The notes under the pieces were generated by a model. It did no database searches and was not told the origin of the DNA. It saw only the letters and a list, made by a program, of their open reading frames with translations. The translations under genes and the position numbers were made by a program. A stretch of 25,761 nucleotides of DNA from Tychonema litorale BBK16 (lineage in GTDB: Bacteria; Cyanobacteriota; Cyanobacteriia; Cyanobacteriales; Microcoleaceae): the NCBI RefSeq assembly GCF_021648855.1, contig NZ_JAKJHX010000081.1:1-25761 (forward strand). Reading direction: 5' to 3'. This document shows positions 7,853-17,333 of the stretch, one piece after another. Each line of letters starts with the position of its first letter. Positions within the stretch are counted from its first letter, which is position 1.

Positions 7853-10591
7853 CTAGTTACCCTGATTAGTAATATATTCTTGAATTAATAACTCTATCTT
7901 CTCAGTTTTAAATTGCTTTGCCAACTGTTGAATTTGCTGAATAAATGGCAGATATTGAGCGTCATCAGCCCCGATTTTCTCAGTAGTTTCTACCAGTTTT
8001 TTCAGCAAACCACCCTCTGCAAGTTCCAGTAAAAGCTGCAAATCCTTTACTGATGGGACAATCAACTCTGCGGTGGATACCTGACTGTTACCCAAAGCCG
8101 ACTCTACGTCAATTTCATCATACTGCCAAGTCAGTTGCAAATGCACAGCCAGCAAAGCAAACAACTCAACAGCATCAACTGGTTTGGCTAGGAAATCATC
8201 TCCGCCAGCGGCTTCACTCATTTGTCTATCAGTTTCGGCTACAAATGCCGAAGAAACGATCGCCCGTAAATGCTTTAAATCAGCATCATCGCGCAACTGC
8301 CTAAGCATTTCATAACCATCCATCACGGGCATAGCTATGTCAGTAATCATCAAATCTGGTAGTCGTTTTCTAGCTTGATTTAGTCCTTCTTGACCGTTTT
8401 GTGCTTCAGTAATTATAAACCCCATCGGTTCCAAAAGATTCAGCAATACCGATCTATTTTCCCATCGATCATCCACAACTAAAATATGCCGTTTTGCTCC
8501 TTCATAGCCGATAATCGTCCGTCCATTGTTAACTGAATTTTGTTGCGCCCAATCGCTAGCACTTGGCAAGGCCACTTCAAAATAGAAATTGCTACCCACA
8601 CCAATCTCACTCTCAACTTGAATTTTTCCACCCATTAACTCGACAATCTTTTGGCTGATGGCTAAACCTAAACCAGTGCCTTCTGATTGACGTTTTTGTT
8701 CTCCTACTTGTTCAAATGCCTGGAATATTTTGTTTGTTTCGGCGGATGAAATGCCGACTCCGGTATCTTGAACTTGGAATTTAAGGCGCGGAATTGGAAT
8801 CTCTAAAGAAGACTGCTGTACTTCTACTTTGAGAGTAACGCTACCGGAATCGGTAAATTTAATCGCATTACCCAAAAGGTTTAGCAATACTTGGCGGAGT
8901 CGTTTTTCGTCGGCTTCTATGCCTGCGGGCAAGTTCGATTCTGGGTGATAAATAAAGTCGATGCCTTTTTGGTCGGAACGAACACGGCAGATTTCGACGA
9001 TACCTTGAATAAATGAGAGGAAATGGAGCGCTTTGGGGACTAGTTCTAGTTTACGAGCTTCGATTTTGGAGAGGTCTAATACATCATTAATTAGTGTCAA
9101 CAAATGGGAGCCACATTTATGAATAATTTGGACTCCGTGGCGTTCTTTGTCGGGTAATACTTTGGAGCGTTCGAGAATCTGAGCATAGCCAAGAATTCCG
9201 TTTAGTGGCGTGCGGAGTTCATGGCTCATGTTTGCCAAGAAATCACTTTTAGCTTGATTTGCACTGTCGGCTACTTCTTTGGCTTGTTGAAGTTCTACTG
9301 TGCGTTCTGCAACCCGATCTTCGAGTTCAGTGAATGAAGTTTTGAGTTGCGATGCCATTTGGTTAAACGATCGCGCTAACCTTGCTAATTCATTAATTTC
9401 GTTGATTTCCACCGTGCGATCGAGGTCTCCTGTGGCAATAGCTTCACTGGCTTGCTGCAATTTCAGAATCGGACGGGTAATCCATCGAGAAGTATAGATG
9501 CCCAGAACAATTGCCAAACCCAACGCACCTAAACAAAGTAGAACCGTGGTGCGATTGTTGGCATTGATTTGTGCCATAAAATCTGATTCCGGCACCACAA
9601 TGACACTGAGCCAATCGATGCCTCGTTCGTCTAGAATAGTTGAAACTTGAACAAACTGCCGTTGATTTGCGAGCATAAAATCAAGTTGTTGCCCTTGGGA
9701 AATGGCTTTAAAAGTGCCAAACCGATCGAGGATTGCTTGCGTTGTCGCACTGATTATAGAGCTTTCAGATTTTACGGCAGGAATTTGTTGCAAATCCTTT
9801 TTTTTAAGGTCAACAATGTAAGGATCTTTAATCGTTGAACTTGCAATCATGTTGCCTGAACGATCTATGATAAAAGTCTGTCCTGTTTGTCCGACCTTTA
9901 ACTGTTTAAGAAAGTCATGAATCTTGGCGATCCGAAAGATACAGGTTTGAACCCCCAAAAATACTTGATTGTCGTTGTAGAGGGGCTGAGAGAGAGAGAT
10001 CGAGACTACTTTAGTTGAATTTAAGAAAGGCTGAGTTATCCAGATTGTTTTTCCAGCTTTTTGGGCTGCTTTATACCAGGGACGAGTCTGAGGTTCAAAT
10101 TTTGCTTGAGTTTCGAGCAACGCAACCCTTTGACCTTGTGCATCCAGACGATATACTTTGCGCTGAGGTAGATTCTCTTTATCAGCAATACGAGAAACGA
10201 TACCTTCCTTGGGTGAGTCTTCTACAACGACACTTGTACCGTCGGCCATCGAAAGATTGATATGTTCGACTGTATTTTGGCTGATCAAATGCCAAAGAGT
10301 TCGTTCCAGTTTAGTGATATCTGCTAGATCAAGCTGATTTTCTTGAGCCACAGCCGCGATTGTTTGTCCGACAATATAAGGTCTTTCCAAATAGTTCAGA
10401 ACTTGCAGATTGATGCGATCGCTCATCTCTTGACGTAACTGAATAGCAACATCATTAACAGCCTTCTGCCCATTTTTGAATGATAAATACCCCACCAGGC
10501 CGACAGCCACAAAGATTTGCAGTACAAAGGGTACTACTAAAACTAATTGTAAAGGTACAGTTTTATTTGCTTTAATCCTAGATTTTTTCAT
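7853..10591 (-). CDS. Membrane hybrid histidine kinase (Cache-HAMP-HisKA-ATPase-receiver)
   Basis: 912 residues. TM1 (about 12-34) and TM2 (about 348-368) flank an extracytoplasmic Cache-type sensor region of about 300 residues. HAMP (about 369-420) and a coiled coil lead to HisKA with NMSHELRTPLNG (His457). The ATPase domain shows LLNLLGNAIKFT, DTGVGIS and GTGLGLAIS. A receiver follows, with Asp751 in MITDIAMPVMDG and a Lys in LAKPVD. A tail of about 90 residues has no recognised domain. The frame extends 13 codons upstream to an ATG at 10630. The ATG at 10591 is preferred because AGGAGA stands 6 bases upstream. It is the middle gene of the three-kinase operon and its only membrane sensor; the ligand is unknown. 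Confidence 0.9.
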   Translation of the reverse strand: MKKSRIKANKTVPLQLVLVVPFVLQIFVAVGLVGYLSFKNGQKAVNDVAIQLRQEMSDRINLQVLNYLERPYIVGQTIAAVAQENQLDLADITKLERTLWHLISQNTVEHINLSMADGTSVVVEDSPKEGIVSRIADKENLPQRKVYRLDAQGQRVALLETQAKFEPQTRPWYKAAQKAGKTIWITQPFLNSTKVVSISLSQPLYNDNQVFLGVQTCIFRIAKIHDFLKQLKVGQTGQTFIIDRSGNMIASSTIKDPYIVDLKKKDLQQIPAVKSESSIISATTQAILDRFGTFKAISQGQQLDFMLANQRQFVQVSTILDERGIDWLSVIVVPESDFMAQINANNRTTVLLCLGALGLAIVLGIYTSRWITRPILKLQQASEAIATGDLDRTVEINEINELARLARSFNQMASQLKTSFTELEDRVAERTVELQQAKEVADSANQAKSDFLANMSHELRTPLNGILGYAQILERSKVLPDKERHGVQIIHKCGSHLLTLINDVLDLSKIEARKLELVPKALHFLSFIQGIVEICRVRSDQKGIDFIYHPESNLPAGIEADEKRLRQVLLNLLGNAIKFTDSGSVTLKVEVQQSSLEIPIPRLKFQVQDTGVGISSAETNKIFQAFEQVGEQKRQSEGTGLGLAISQKIVELMGGKIQVESEIGVGSNFYFEVALPSASDWAQQNSVNNGRTIIGYEGAKRHILVVDDRWENRSVLLNLLEPMGFIITEAQNGQEGLNQARKRLPDLMITDIAMPVMDGYEMLRQLRDDADLKHLRAIVSSAFVAETDRQMSEAAGGDDFLAKPVDAVELFALLAVHLQLTWQYDEIDVESALGNSQVSTAELIVPSVKDLQLLLELAEGGLLKKLVETTEKIGADDAQYLPFIQQIQQLAKQFKTEKIELLIQEYITNQGN

Positions 10592-10597
10592 GGTATA

Positions 10598-10603
10598 TCT
10601 CCT
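10598..10603 (-). promoter_or_regulatory. Ribosome binding site fixing the hybrid kinase start
   Basis: On the minus strand AGGAGA lies 6 bases before the ATG at 10591. The alternative ATG at 10630 has no such site and lies 6 bases after the stop of the upstream gene. This decides the start. Confidence 0.75.
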
Positions 10604-10636
10604 GTTTGGTAATGTTTTGATGGACAGCATTTATGA

Positions 10637-13600
10637 TTAAATCGGTAGTGCGATCGCAAATTCCGTCCCAGATCCCAGTACAGAATTCATCTCGATCGCC
10701 CCATGATGCTTTTCTACCACAATTTGCCGCGCGATCGCCAGCCCCAACCCTGTACCTTTCCCCACAGCTTTCGTTGTAAATAAGTGATCGAAAATTTGGT
10801 GCTTTATTGATTCGCTCATTCCGATCCCATTATCCTTAATCCGAATGATTACTGATTTTTTATCTTCTGAAACGGCTGTTGTAATCGCAATTAAATTCGG
10901 ATTTGCTTCAATCTCCTGGTAACTACGTCCAAAATTAGAGTCTTCGAGGGCATCAATGGCATTGGCTAAAAAGTTCATGAAGACCTGATTTAGCTGTCCC
11001 ACAAAACATTCAATCGCAGGTAAGTTGCCGTAATCTTTGAGGATTTCAATCTGCGGGCGCAATTCTGAAGCTTTGAGACGGTGTTTGAGAATTAAGATAG
11101 TGCTGTCAATTCCTTCGTGGATATTAAAAGGCAAAGGGCGATCGCTATCTGCCCTCGAAAACGTCCGCAAACTAACGCTGATGTTGCAAATGCGATCGAT
11201 TCCTTCTGCCATCGAACCCACCAAATTCGGCAAATCTTCCCGGAGAAAATCTAAATCAATCGCTTCCATTTCATCTTGAATTGCCGGAGTTTGCTCTGGA
11301 TATTCCTGTTGGTAAATGTCAAGTAAACCGAATAAATCTTTAATTCCATCCATTGCTGGTTTCAAGTTGCCTTTGAGGAAACCGACAGGATTATTAATTT
11401 CGTGGGCGATACCCGCGACGAGATTACCAAGTGCCGACATTTTCTCGCTTTGAATTAGTTGCAATTGTGCTTCTTGCAGGTTTTCTAAAGCTTGTTGCGA
11501 TTTTTGGTAAAGTCGGGCATTTTCCAAAGAAATGGCAGCTTGAGAGCATAGCAGTTTTAGTAGCTCGATGCGATCGGCTGTAAACGCTCCCGCCGTCACC
11601 GAGTTTTCTAAGTATAAAATACCGATCGACTTACCTTGGTTGATAATTGGCGTACACAAAAAGCTTTGAGGATGCTGTTGAATTAGGTAGAAATCAGAGG
11701 CAAATGCTGTGCTATCAGCCGTCGAGATTATGGTTTCCTGAGTGCGCTTGACGTAATAGATAACGCTGACAGGTAAATCTTGGCAATTGTCCAGCGAAAA
11801 TGGCTGCAAATCACAGGAAACATCTGCCAAACATTGGGCAGCAATTTCTAAGTTGCCGTCTTTGTTTAAGATGAGTACAGCTTTGTCAGCTCCGGCATTT
11901 TCCATGACTACTTGCATCAAGCTAGATAGCAATTCATCCATTTCAATTGCGCCGTAGAGAGATTGAGCGGCTTTGAGTACAGTTGCGATATCCAGCATCT
12001 GGGAAATAGTGCTGGTAGAGCTACTTGTGGACACAGTGTGATGAACCGAGATAAGGGTTTTGAGAGAGCTACTAATCGATTCCCCAGCAGTCAGTTGGGT
12101 GGCGGGTTTTTGCAGGATGGGCGCGAGCAGTTGCTGGTAGCGGGTTTCTAAGTCTTGAACTTTGGCTTTTGCACCCCAGCGAGAATAGGCGTAGTAGGCA
12201 TCAATCATGTAGGCTTGAGCGACTTTTTCTTTGCCCCAGTCGAGGTAGAATTTGGCTGCGAGTTCGTTGGCTAGGGCTTCTTCGTTGAGGAATTGGTTTT
12301 CTTTGGCGAGTTGAATTGCGCGATCGTACATTTCAATTGCATCTGCTTTGTTTCCCAATACCCGATGCTTTTCTGCTTCAACTAAATCATATTTATGTTG
12401 AAAGTTCATTGGCGCATGGTAAGCGCGATGGTGCAGTTTGGTCTGGTTTTCAGAAACGCGATCGAGGACTGCCATTTTGTCTTTCACCTCCGAAAAGTCA
12501 GCAAATGCCGTCAGAGAATCATAGAAGTAAAAAATGGGTGTGCTAATCATACCTACCCCGGCTGCTAAGGTTTGGCGTGCTTCTGCCGCATCTTGTTTTG
12601 CCTCAACCATTTCGTTGAGCAAGTAGGAAGCTGTGAGCCGATAAACCCAATACCAATGTAATCCGGTTAAATCATTAGAAATAGTTAAGGTATTATGCAG
12701 CTCCTTTTGGGCAGTCAGCACAGCCTCATTCCGAGTAGCTTGTAATCGCTGAATAGTCTGAAAAACAGTATAACTATAGTTTGAACTTGTGACGATGTTT
12801 AGCTTCAGGAGTGTGGCGATATAAATTTCTATTTCTGCCAGCAGCGTCGTTAATTCCTTGCTAACAGCATAGGAAAATTGATGGCGATAGGCGGCACTGT
12901 AACCCGTAAATTCAAAATCACCCACTTCTAGCCCAATTTTGAATGCTTCTGTCAGCAGAGGTAGACTGTTGCGGCAGTGGGATTTACAGTGAATAATAAA
13001 GGTTCCGACGATGAAATTCACCCTTGGCTGAACAGTTTGCACTTTAAACTTTGACGCAAGTTCTAACCCTAGCTGGCCAAATTCATAGGCTGCTTCCAAG
13101 TCTTCTAAAACACCGCTCAGTAAAATAGCGTAGCAACTGTAGCTATAAGCAGAGAGGGCTGTATTACCGGATTGAATTGAAAGCTTGACTTGAGCTAAAA
13201 TGACAAAGGGAAACAGTAAGGGGGCAGAAAGATAAGAGGCTGGGCTAATACTCGATAATAACTGCATACTTGCCAAGGATACTGCGTCTGTCATCACAGG
13301 CAGTTCGAGTAAATCATGAGCAGTTCTGCCATTGAGTAATTCAGCCACTTCTTGTATCGCTGGGACGATATCTGTAGGTGCTGGTTTTTTTGGTAGATAG
13401 ATCTTAAATTGCTCTAGGGCTTTCTGTGCGATCGCGATCGCCTCTGAAAACTGACTCTGAATGCTATTGGCTTGAATCTGGATTTCATAGGTTTTCACCC
13501 GATCGAGAGTATCCAGATTTTGAGCTAAAATCACACTCACCAAATGCTCCATTTGAGCAAAATCACCGCAGAGATAAGCCGCTGATGCTGCACCTTCATG

Positions 13601-16075
13601 CAATGCCAACATCAGGCTAGGTTGGTTCTGCCAGCCGCCCAGATCATCTAAAAGAACTAGACCTGTTCTGCAATACTGTAAAGCCGATTGATAGGCGTTA
13701 GACGCTTTGGCTTTGCTACCAGCAATTAAGTTGAATTGGGCGAGATTGGTTTTTTCAAGTGGATCGATGAGGAGCACGATCGCGTTATTCCAGTGGTTGA
13801 CAATCTCAAAAATATTGGCTTCTAGTTCTCCGTCTGGGGTGTTTTGTCGCAGCAAGCGAGCAATGGCTAAATGAGTTGACTGTTTTTGGTCGTCAGGAAT
13901 CAGAGAATAAGCTGCTTGTTGAACTCGATCATGTAAAAACCGATAAGTCGGATTTGCTGCTGCATCAGAAACCGATACACTATCAGAATCAATAAAGAAT
14001 TTATAGACTTCTGTATTCGGAATAATCAAACCTTCTTGTAAAGCTTTCCACAAGTCAGTCGCCGCTGTTTCTAGAGATTTTTCTGACACAATTGCCAAGG
14101 TCTGTAAATCAAACTGTGCCCCAATACAAGCCCCTAATTTCAACACGTTCTGAGTTTGGGCAGGCAGTTTCTGCAATTGCAAAGCCATGAACTCTACCAC
14201 ATCATCGGTGAGTGCTAAGTCTTTAATTTGAGTAATATCACATTGCCACCCCCCTTGACTTCCCCCCTTACTAAGGGGGGACTGAGGGGGGTTAAAGGTA
14301 ATCTGTCCATCTTCATAGAGTGCCTTGAGAAATTGCGTCGAAAAGAATGGGTTTCCCTGGGTTTTTTGAACTACCAATTCTGTCAAAGGTTGAGCTAGAG
14401 ATAATTCGCAGTTCATCGTATCTGCTATCAAATGATTCAGATCCACTCTCCTCAATGGTTGCAGTGTAATTGTATTGACTATAGACCCGGTTTTGATAAT
14501 TTCATCGACAGTAAGTATGAATGGGTGAGTGGGTGATACTTCATTATCCCGATATGCACCTAAAATCAATAAATATTCTGTGTCTACCATCAACAATTGC
14601 AGTAATTTCAGCGATGCGGAATCTGACCATTGCAAGTCATCTAAAAACATCACTAAGGGATGTTCAATGCTACTGAAGATTTGCACAAATTTCTGTATCA
14701 GCAGATTGAAGCGGTTTTGGGCTGCACTTCCTGATAGTTCTGTGGCTGGGGGTTGAATGCCAATAATTCGCTGTAGTTCTGGAATGACATCAATTAAAAT
14801 TTGCCCACTATCTCCCACTGCTGTCAATATTTTGGCTTTCCATGTTTGGATTTGTGCATCTGATTCTGATAGCAACTGCCCCATTAAATCGCGGAATGCT
14901 TGCACGAAAGCGCTGAATGGAATATTGCGGTTAAATTGGTCGTATTTACCTTTGATGAAATAACCGCGTTGTCTAACTATAGGTTTGTGGATTTCGTTGA
15001 CTACGACGGTTTTTCCTATACCGGAAAATCCCGCAACTAACATGATTTCACTGCGGGATAAATTCGCTTCCACCGAGCGGGCGGGCACGGGGGCACCACC
15101 CCTACTAAGGAGGGGGTTTGCTACGCGATCGAATGCTGCTAATAATGTGGCGACTTCGGTGGCTCTGCCGTAGAGTTTTTCGGGTATGATGAACCGATCG
15201 CACAAATCCCGCTTTCCAATAACAAAATCCTCAATTTCACCCGTCTGATTCAATTGCTGCAAACAATTTTCCAAATCGGCTTTCAGCCCGAATGCGCTCT
15301 GATAGCGATTTTCAGCATTTTTCGCCATCAATTTGCTGACAATGGACGACAGTACAACCGGAATTCCGGGATTGATTTCGCGTACAGATGGCGGTTGCTT
15401 GGCAATATGACAGTGGATCAATTCCATCGGATCGTTGCATGGAAATGGCAATCTTCCGGTTAACAATTCGTAAAAGGTGACACCTAATGAATAAAAGTCG
15501 GTGCGGTAGTCAATGCCGCGATTCATTCTGCCGGTTTGTTCGGGAGATATATAGTTTAGTGTTCCTTCCAACACGTTGGGATTGATCAGGGTTTGAGTTT
15601 CCCTCGGCAGCAAGGATGCTATACTAAAGTCAATCAGTTTGACTTGTTTTGTTTCAGGATTAATCAGAATATTGGCGGGTTTAATGTCTTTGTGAATAAT
15701 GCGATCGCGGCAAAGTCGATCTAATGTGTTGCAAAGGTCGATCGCAATCAATAGAAATTCCACCAAAGACGGCAATGTTTGACCTTTCTCCGTCCATTCG
15801 TTCAGAGAAATTCCCCCAAAGTCTTCGACGATTAGCGCATAGCCATTCCGGTACGCTTCCAGGCTGTGGGTTTGAATAATTCCGGGTAAATTGAGGTTTT
15901 TGGCGATCGTGTACTGATTGCGAAACTGCACCAGTTCACTGAAGCTGGGATATTCACTCTGCAAGACTTTGATGACGACGGGTGTTTCGTCGCAGATCCG
16001 AATTCCGCGATATACCAGGGTGCGAGTGCCTGAGTAAATGCGATCGAGAATTTGATATCCAGTTAGTTCTATCAT
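10637..16075 (-). CDS. HstK-type multidomain Ser/Thr kinase-AAA ATPase-GAF-histidine kinase
   Basis: 1812 residues, cytoplasmic. A Ser/Thr kinase domain (about 1-265) has Lys36, the catalytic loop HKDIKPANIL (Asp130), DFS instead of DFG at 149-151, and SPEQTGRMNR. An AAA_16-type ATPase follows, with Walker A GFSGIGKT (about 348-355) and Walker B LVMFLDDLQW. A long helical, TPR-like region spans about 480-1300. Next are a GAF domain (about 1370-1520), HisKA with GIAHEINNPVGF (His1558), and an ATPase domain ending the protein. This order is that of the cyanobacterial HstK family, which joins both kinds of phosphorylation in one chain. There is no receiver here; the operon partners supply two. 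It is the first operon gene. Two short in-frame repeat insertions (about residues 320-338 and 594-611) interrupt otherwise family-like sequence. No Shine-Dalgarno is seen before the ATG at 16075. Confidence 0.92.
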   Translation of the reverse strand: MIELTGYQILDRIYSGTRTLVYRGIRICDETPVVIKVLQSEYPSFSELVQFRNQYTIAKNLNLPGIIQTHSLEAYRNGYALIVEDFGGISLNEWTEKGQTLPSLVEFLLIAIDLCNTLDRLCRDRIIHKDIKPANILINPETKQVKLIDFSIASLLPRETQTLINPNVLEGTLNYISPEQTGRMNRGIDYRTDFYSLGVTFYELLTGRLPFPCNDPMELIHCHIAKQPPSVREINPGIPVVLSSIVSKLMAKNAENRYQSAFGLKADLENCLQQLNQTGEIEDFVIGKRDLCDRFIIPEKLYGRATEVATLLAAFDRVANPLLSRGGAPVPARSVEANLSRSEIMLVAGFSGIGKTVVVNEIHKPIVRQRGYFIKGKYDQFNRNIPFSAFVQAFRDLMGQLLSESDAQIQTWKAKILTAVGDSGQILIDVIPELQRIIGIQPPATELSGSAAQNRFNLLIQKFVQIFSSIEHPLVMFLDDLQWSDSASLKLLQLLMVDTEYLLILGAYRDNEVSPTHPFILTVDEIIKTGSIVNTITLQPLRRVDLNHLIADTMNCELSLAQPLTELVVQKTQGNPFFSTQFLKALYEDGQITFNPPQSPLSKGGSQGGWQCDITQIKDLALTDDVVEFMALQLQKLPAQTQNVLKLGACIGAQFDLQTLAIVSEKSLETAATDLWKALQEGLIIPNTEVYKFFIDSDSVSVSDAAANPTYRFLHDRVQQAAYSLIPDDQKQSTHLAIARLLRQNTPDGELEANIFEIVNHWNNAIVLLIDPLEKTNLAQFNLIAGSKAKASNAYQSALQYCRTGLVLLDDLGGWQNQPSLMLALHEGAASAAYLCGDFAQMEHLVSVILAQNLDTLDRVKTYEIQIQANSIQSQFSEAIAIAQKALEQFKIYLPKKPAPTDIVPAIQEVAELLNGRTAHDLLELPVMTDAVSLASMQLLSSISPASYLSAPLLFPFVILAQVKLSIQSGNTALSAYSYSCYAILLSGVLEDLEAAYEFGQLGLELASKFKVQTVQPRVNFIVGTFIIHCKSHCRNSLPLLTEAFKIGLEVGDFEFTGYSAAYRHQFSYAVSKELTTLLAEIEIYIATLLKLNIVTSSNYSYTVFQTIQRLQATRNEAVLTAQKELHNTLTISNDLTGLHWYWVYRLTASYLLNEMVEAKQDAAEARQTLAAGVGMISTPIFYFYDSLTAFADFSEVKDKMAVLDRVSENQTKLHHRAYHAPMNFQHKYDLVEAEKHRVLGNKADAIEMYDRAIQLAKENQFLNEEALANELAAKFYLDWGKEKVAQAYMIDAYYAYSRWGAKAKVQDLETRYQQLLAPILQKPATQLTAGESISSSLKTLISVHHTVSTSSSTSTISQMLDIATVLKAAQSLYGAIEMDELLSSLMQVVMENAGADKAVLILNKDGNLEIAAQCLADVSCDLQPFSLDNCQDLPVSVIYYVKRTQETIISTADSTAFASDFYLIQQHPQSFLCTPIINQGKSIGILYLENSVTAGAFTADRIELLKLLCSQAAISLENARLYQKSQQALENLQEAQLQLIQSEKMSALGNLVAGIAHEINNPVGFLKGNLKPAMDGIKDLFGLLDIYQQEYPEQTPAIQDEMEAIDLDFLREDLPNLVGSMAEGIDRICNISVSLRTFSRADSDRPLPFNIHEGIDSTILILKHRLKASELRPQIEILKDYGNLPAIECFVGQLNQVFMNFLANAIDALEDSNFGRSYQEIEANPNLIAITTAVSEDKKSVIIRIKDNGIGMSESIKHQIFDHLFTTKAVGKGTGLGLAIARQIVVEKHHGAIEMNSVLGSGTEFAIALPI
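14244..14295. repeat. C/G palindrome (family B) inserted in frame in the giant kinase gene
   Basis: TCCCCCCTT, three bases, AAGGGGGGA with flanking C-runs and G-runs lies inside the coding sequence. It adds NPPQSPLSKGGSQGG (about residues 594-611) after the ATPase region. The insertion keeps the frame. The same palindrome occurs in murE and in the gap after the CPBP gene. Confidence 0.8.
15062..15118. repeat. GC-rich repeat-like insertion in frame before Walker A
   Basis: A G/C-rich segment encodes NPLLSRGGAPVPARSVEANL (about residues 320-338), between the kinase-ATPase linker and the strand leading to the Walker A loop. Its composition differs from the flanks. It reads like a translated dispersed repeat rather than domain sequence. 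I see only this copy in the window. Confidence 0.55.
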
Positions 16076-16147
16076 GGCGAGCGCTTTTTTTGTTAGATAT
16101 ATAAAATATTTTGTGTTGAATAAGTATACCTCAAAAATAGAACATAC

Positions 16148-16180
16148 ATATCCCAGACTTATTTAAGAAGTCGGGGATAT
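16148..16180. repeat. Dispersed hairpin repeat, family C copy 1
   Basis: A 13-bp stem (16148-16160 with 16168-16180, one mismatch) closes a 7-base loop. The stem core CCCRGACTT/AAGTCGGGG is shared with 17556-17584. It sits between the unknown gene and the kinase operon and could act as an attenuator or terminator, though no T-run follows on the minus strand. The rest of the gap 16076-16267 is AT-rich with nothing else I can support. Confidence 0.7.
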
Positions 16181-16267
16181 AACAAAGATTATGTTTGAAC
16201 TTTAATCTGGTTTCAAAAATTAAAAAAGCCATAGGAGACTTGCAGAAATCAATGCTTTTCTGAGATA

Positions 16268-17269
16268 TTAAGCATTCGGAAAAACTTCGGATGAAAACAT
16301 ACGGCGCAAAATCTCATAGAATGGTTCGCAATACTTGGCTTGTTCAGGTGTTAAACAAGCACAAATTTCCTTCCGCAGCAAGTGAGTCATTTGGCTAACA
16401 AGTTCCCAACTCACATTTAATTTGGGGTAAATCATTACGCACAATGGAAATAGTTCTGTCTCTAGGGCGTGCAGATTTCCTTCTAGTAAACACACCCACA
16501 TATAGACTTGAAACATCTCAACATCGCGGATGCTAGATGTGCGGATATTTGGGCTATTGAGTGGCCCAGAATGACAACGATAGCGTGGATATAGTTGGTT
16601 TACCCGATCGACCACCCGTTGGGAAATCTCGGTCATCATCGGCATCAGCGCGCGTACAGATTCCAGCGGTACCGAATCCGTTGGATGGTTCCCCGCCGCA
16701 CTGTAAGCGCGTTGTAGTGGCATATACAGATGATCGTCGAGAATCTTCACATAGTTAGAGAACTTTTCCTGTTCGCCCTCGGGAAGCAACTCCATCAACT
16801 GCATTCCAGTGTAGTGATATTGCATGGCGACAAAGCCGATGACACGAGGATCAATTGCTGTGACTTGCTTGCGAACTTCGCCGAGCACTGGACTAACTTT
16901 GTTCACAATACTATGGGGAGGTTGTTGCTCGGCGTAGGCCTCGATCGCAGATTTGTAAACTTTATGAATCCCCCCAGAAATCTGCCAGGGATCGATTAGT
17001 TCGCTATCAATTCCGTGCATAACTAACTCTTTCGCTAGCAGATTGTCGGTTTTAGTCCAAGATTTTGCACTCACAGAACGTAGTGAATCCAACATGGTTT
17101 TTGCCATGCCAGTGCGCCGTCGTTCTGTAAAGCGATCGTCATTACCTGCTACTGGTGAAGTGGCTTTCATCTGCTGCATATATTTCTGAGCAAAGGAAAC
17201 GGATAAATCTACTGTCGGCGATAAAGGATTGAATGATGTGGAGTCAGCTAAAAAGGAATTATTACTCAT
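16268..17269 (-). CDS. Unrecognised protein upstream of the kinase operon
   Basis: 333 residues that I do not recognise. No signal peptide, membrane segment or known catalytic motif is visible. The first 45 residues are Ser/Asn/Pro-rich and probably flexible; the rest looks mainly helical, with many Met, Leu and Gln and scattered aromatics (YHYTGMQLMELLPEGEQE). Six Cys residues lie in the last third. It points the same way as the kinase operon and ends 192 bp before it, with a stem-loop in the gap, so it may be co-transcribed or feed into the pathway (inference). The ATG at 17269 lacks a clear Shine-Dalgarno. The coding call rests on length, clean open frame and composition. Confidence 0.7.
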   Translation of the reverse strand: MSNNSFLADSTSFNPLSPTVDLSVSFAQKYMQQMKATSPVAGNDDRFTERRRTGMAKTMLDSLRSVSAKSWTKTDNLLAKELVMHGIDSELIDPWQISGGIHKVYKSAIEAYAEQQPPHSIVNKVSPVLGEVRKQVTAIDPRVIGFVAMQYHYTGMQLMELLPEGEQEKFSNYVKILDDHLYMPLQRAYSAAGNHPTDSVPLESVRALMPMMTEISQRVVDRVNQLYPRYRCHSGPLNSPNIRTSSIRDVEMFQVYMWVCLLEGNLHALETELFPLCVMIYPKLNVSWELVSQMTHLLRKEICACLTPEQAKYCEPFYEILRRMFSSEVFPNA

Positions 17270-17333
17270 TGTTTTAGTGCTTGAATTGAAAAAAGACTGA
17301 TAATGATTGTTAGTTTGTTACAGATGAAATTGA

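Noticed and set aside
10015..10260. 81-codon plus-strand frame inside the Cache hybrid kinase
   Set aside because: Antisense shadow of a conserved coding region, with no ribosome site or family resemblance.
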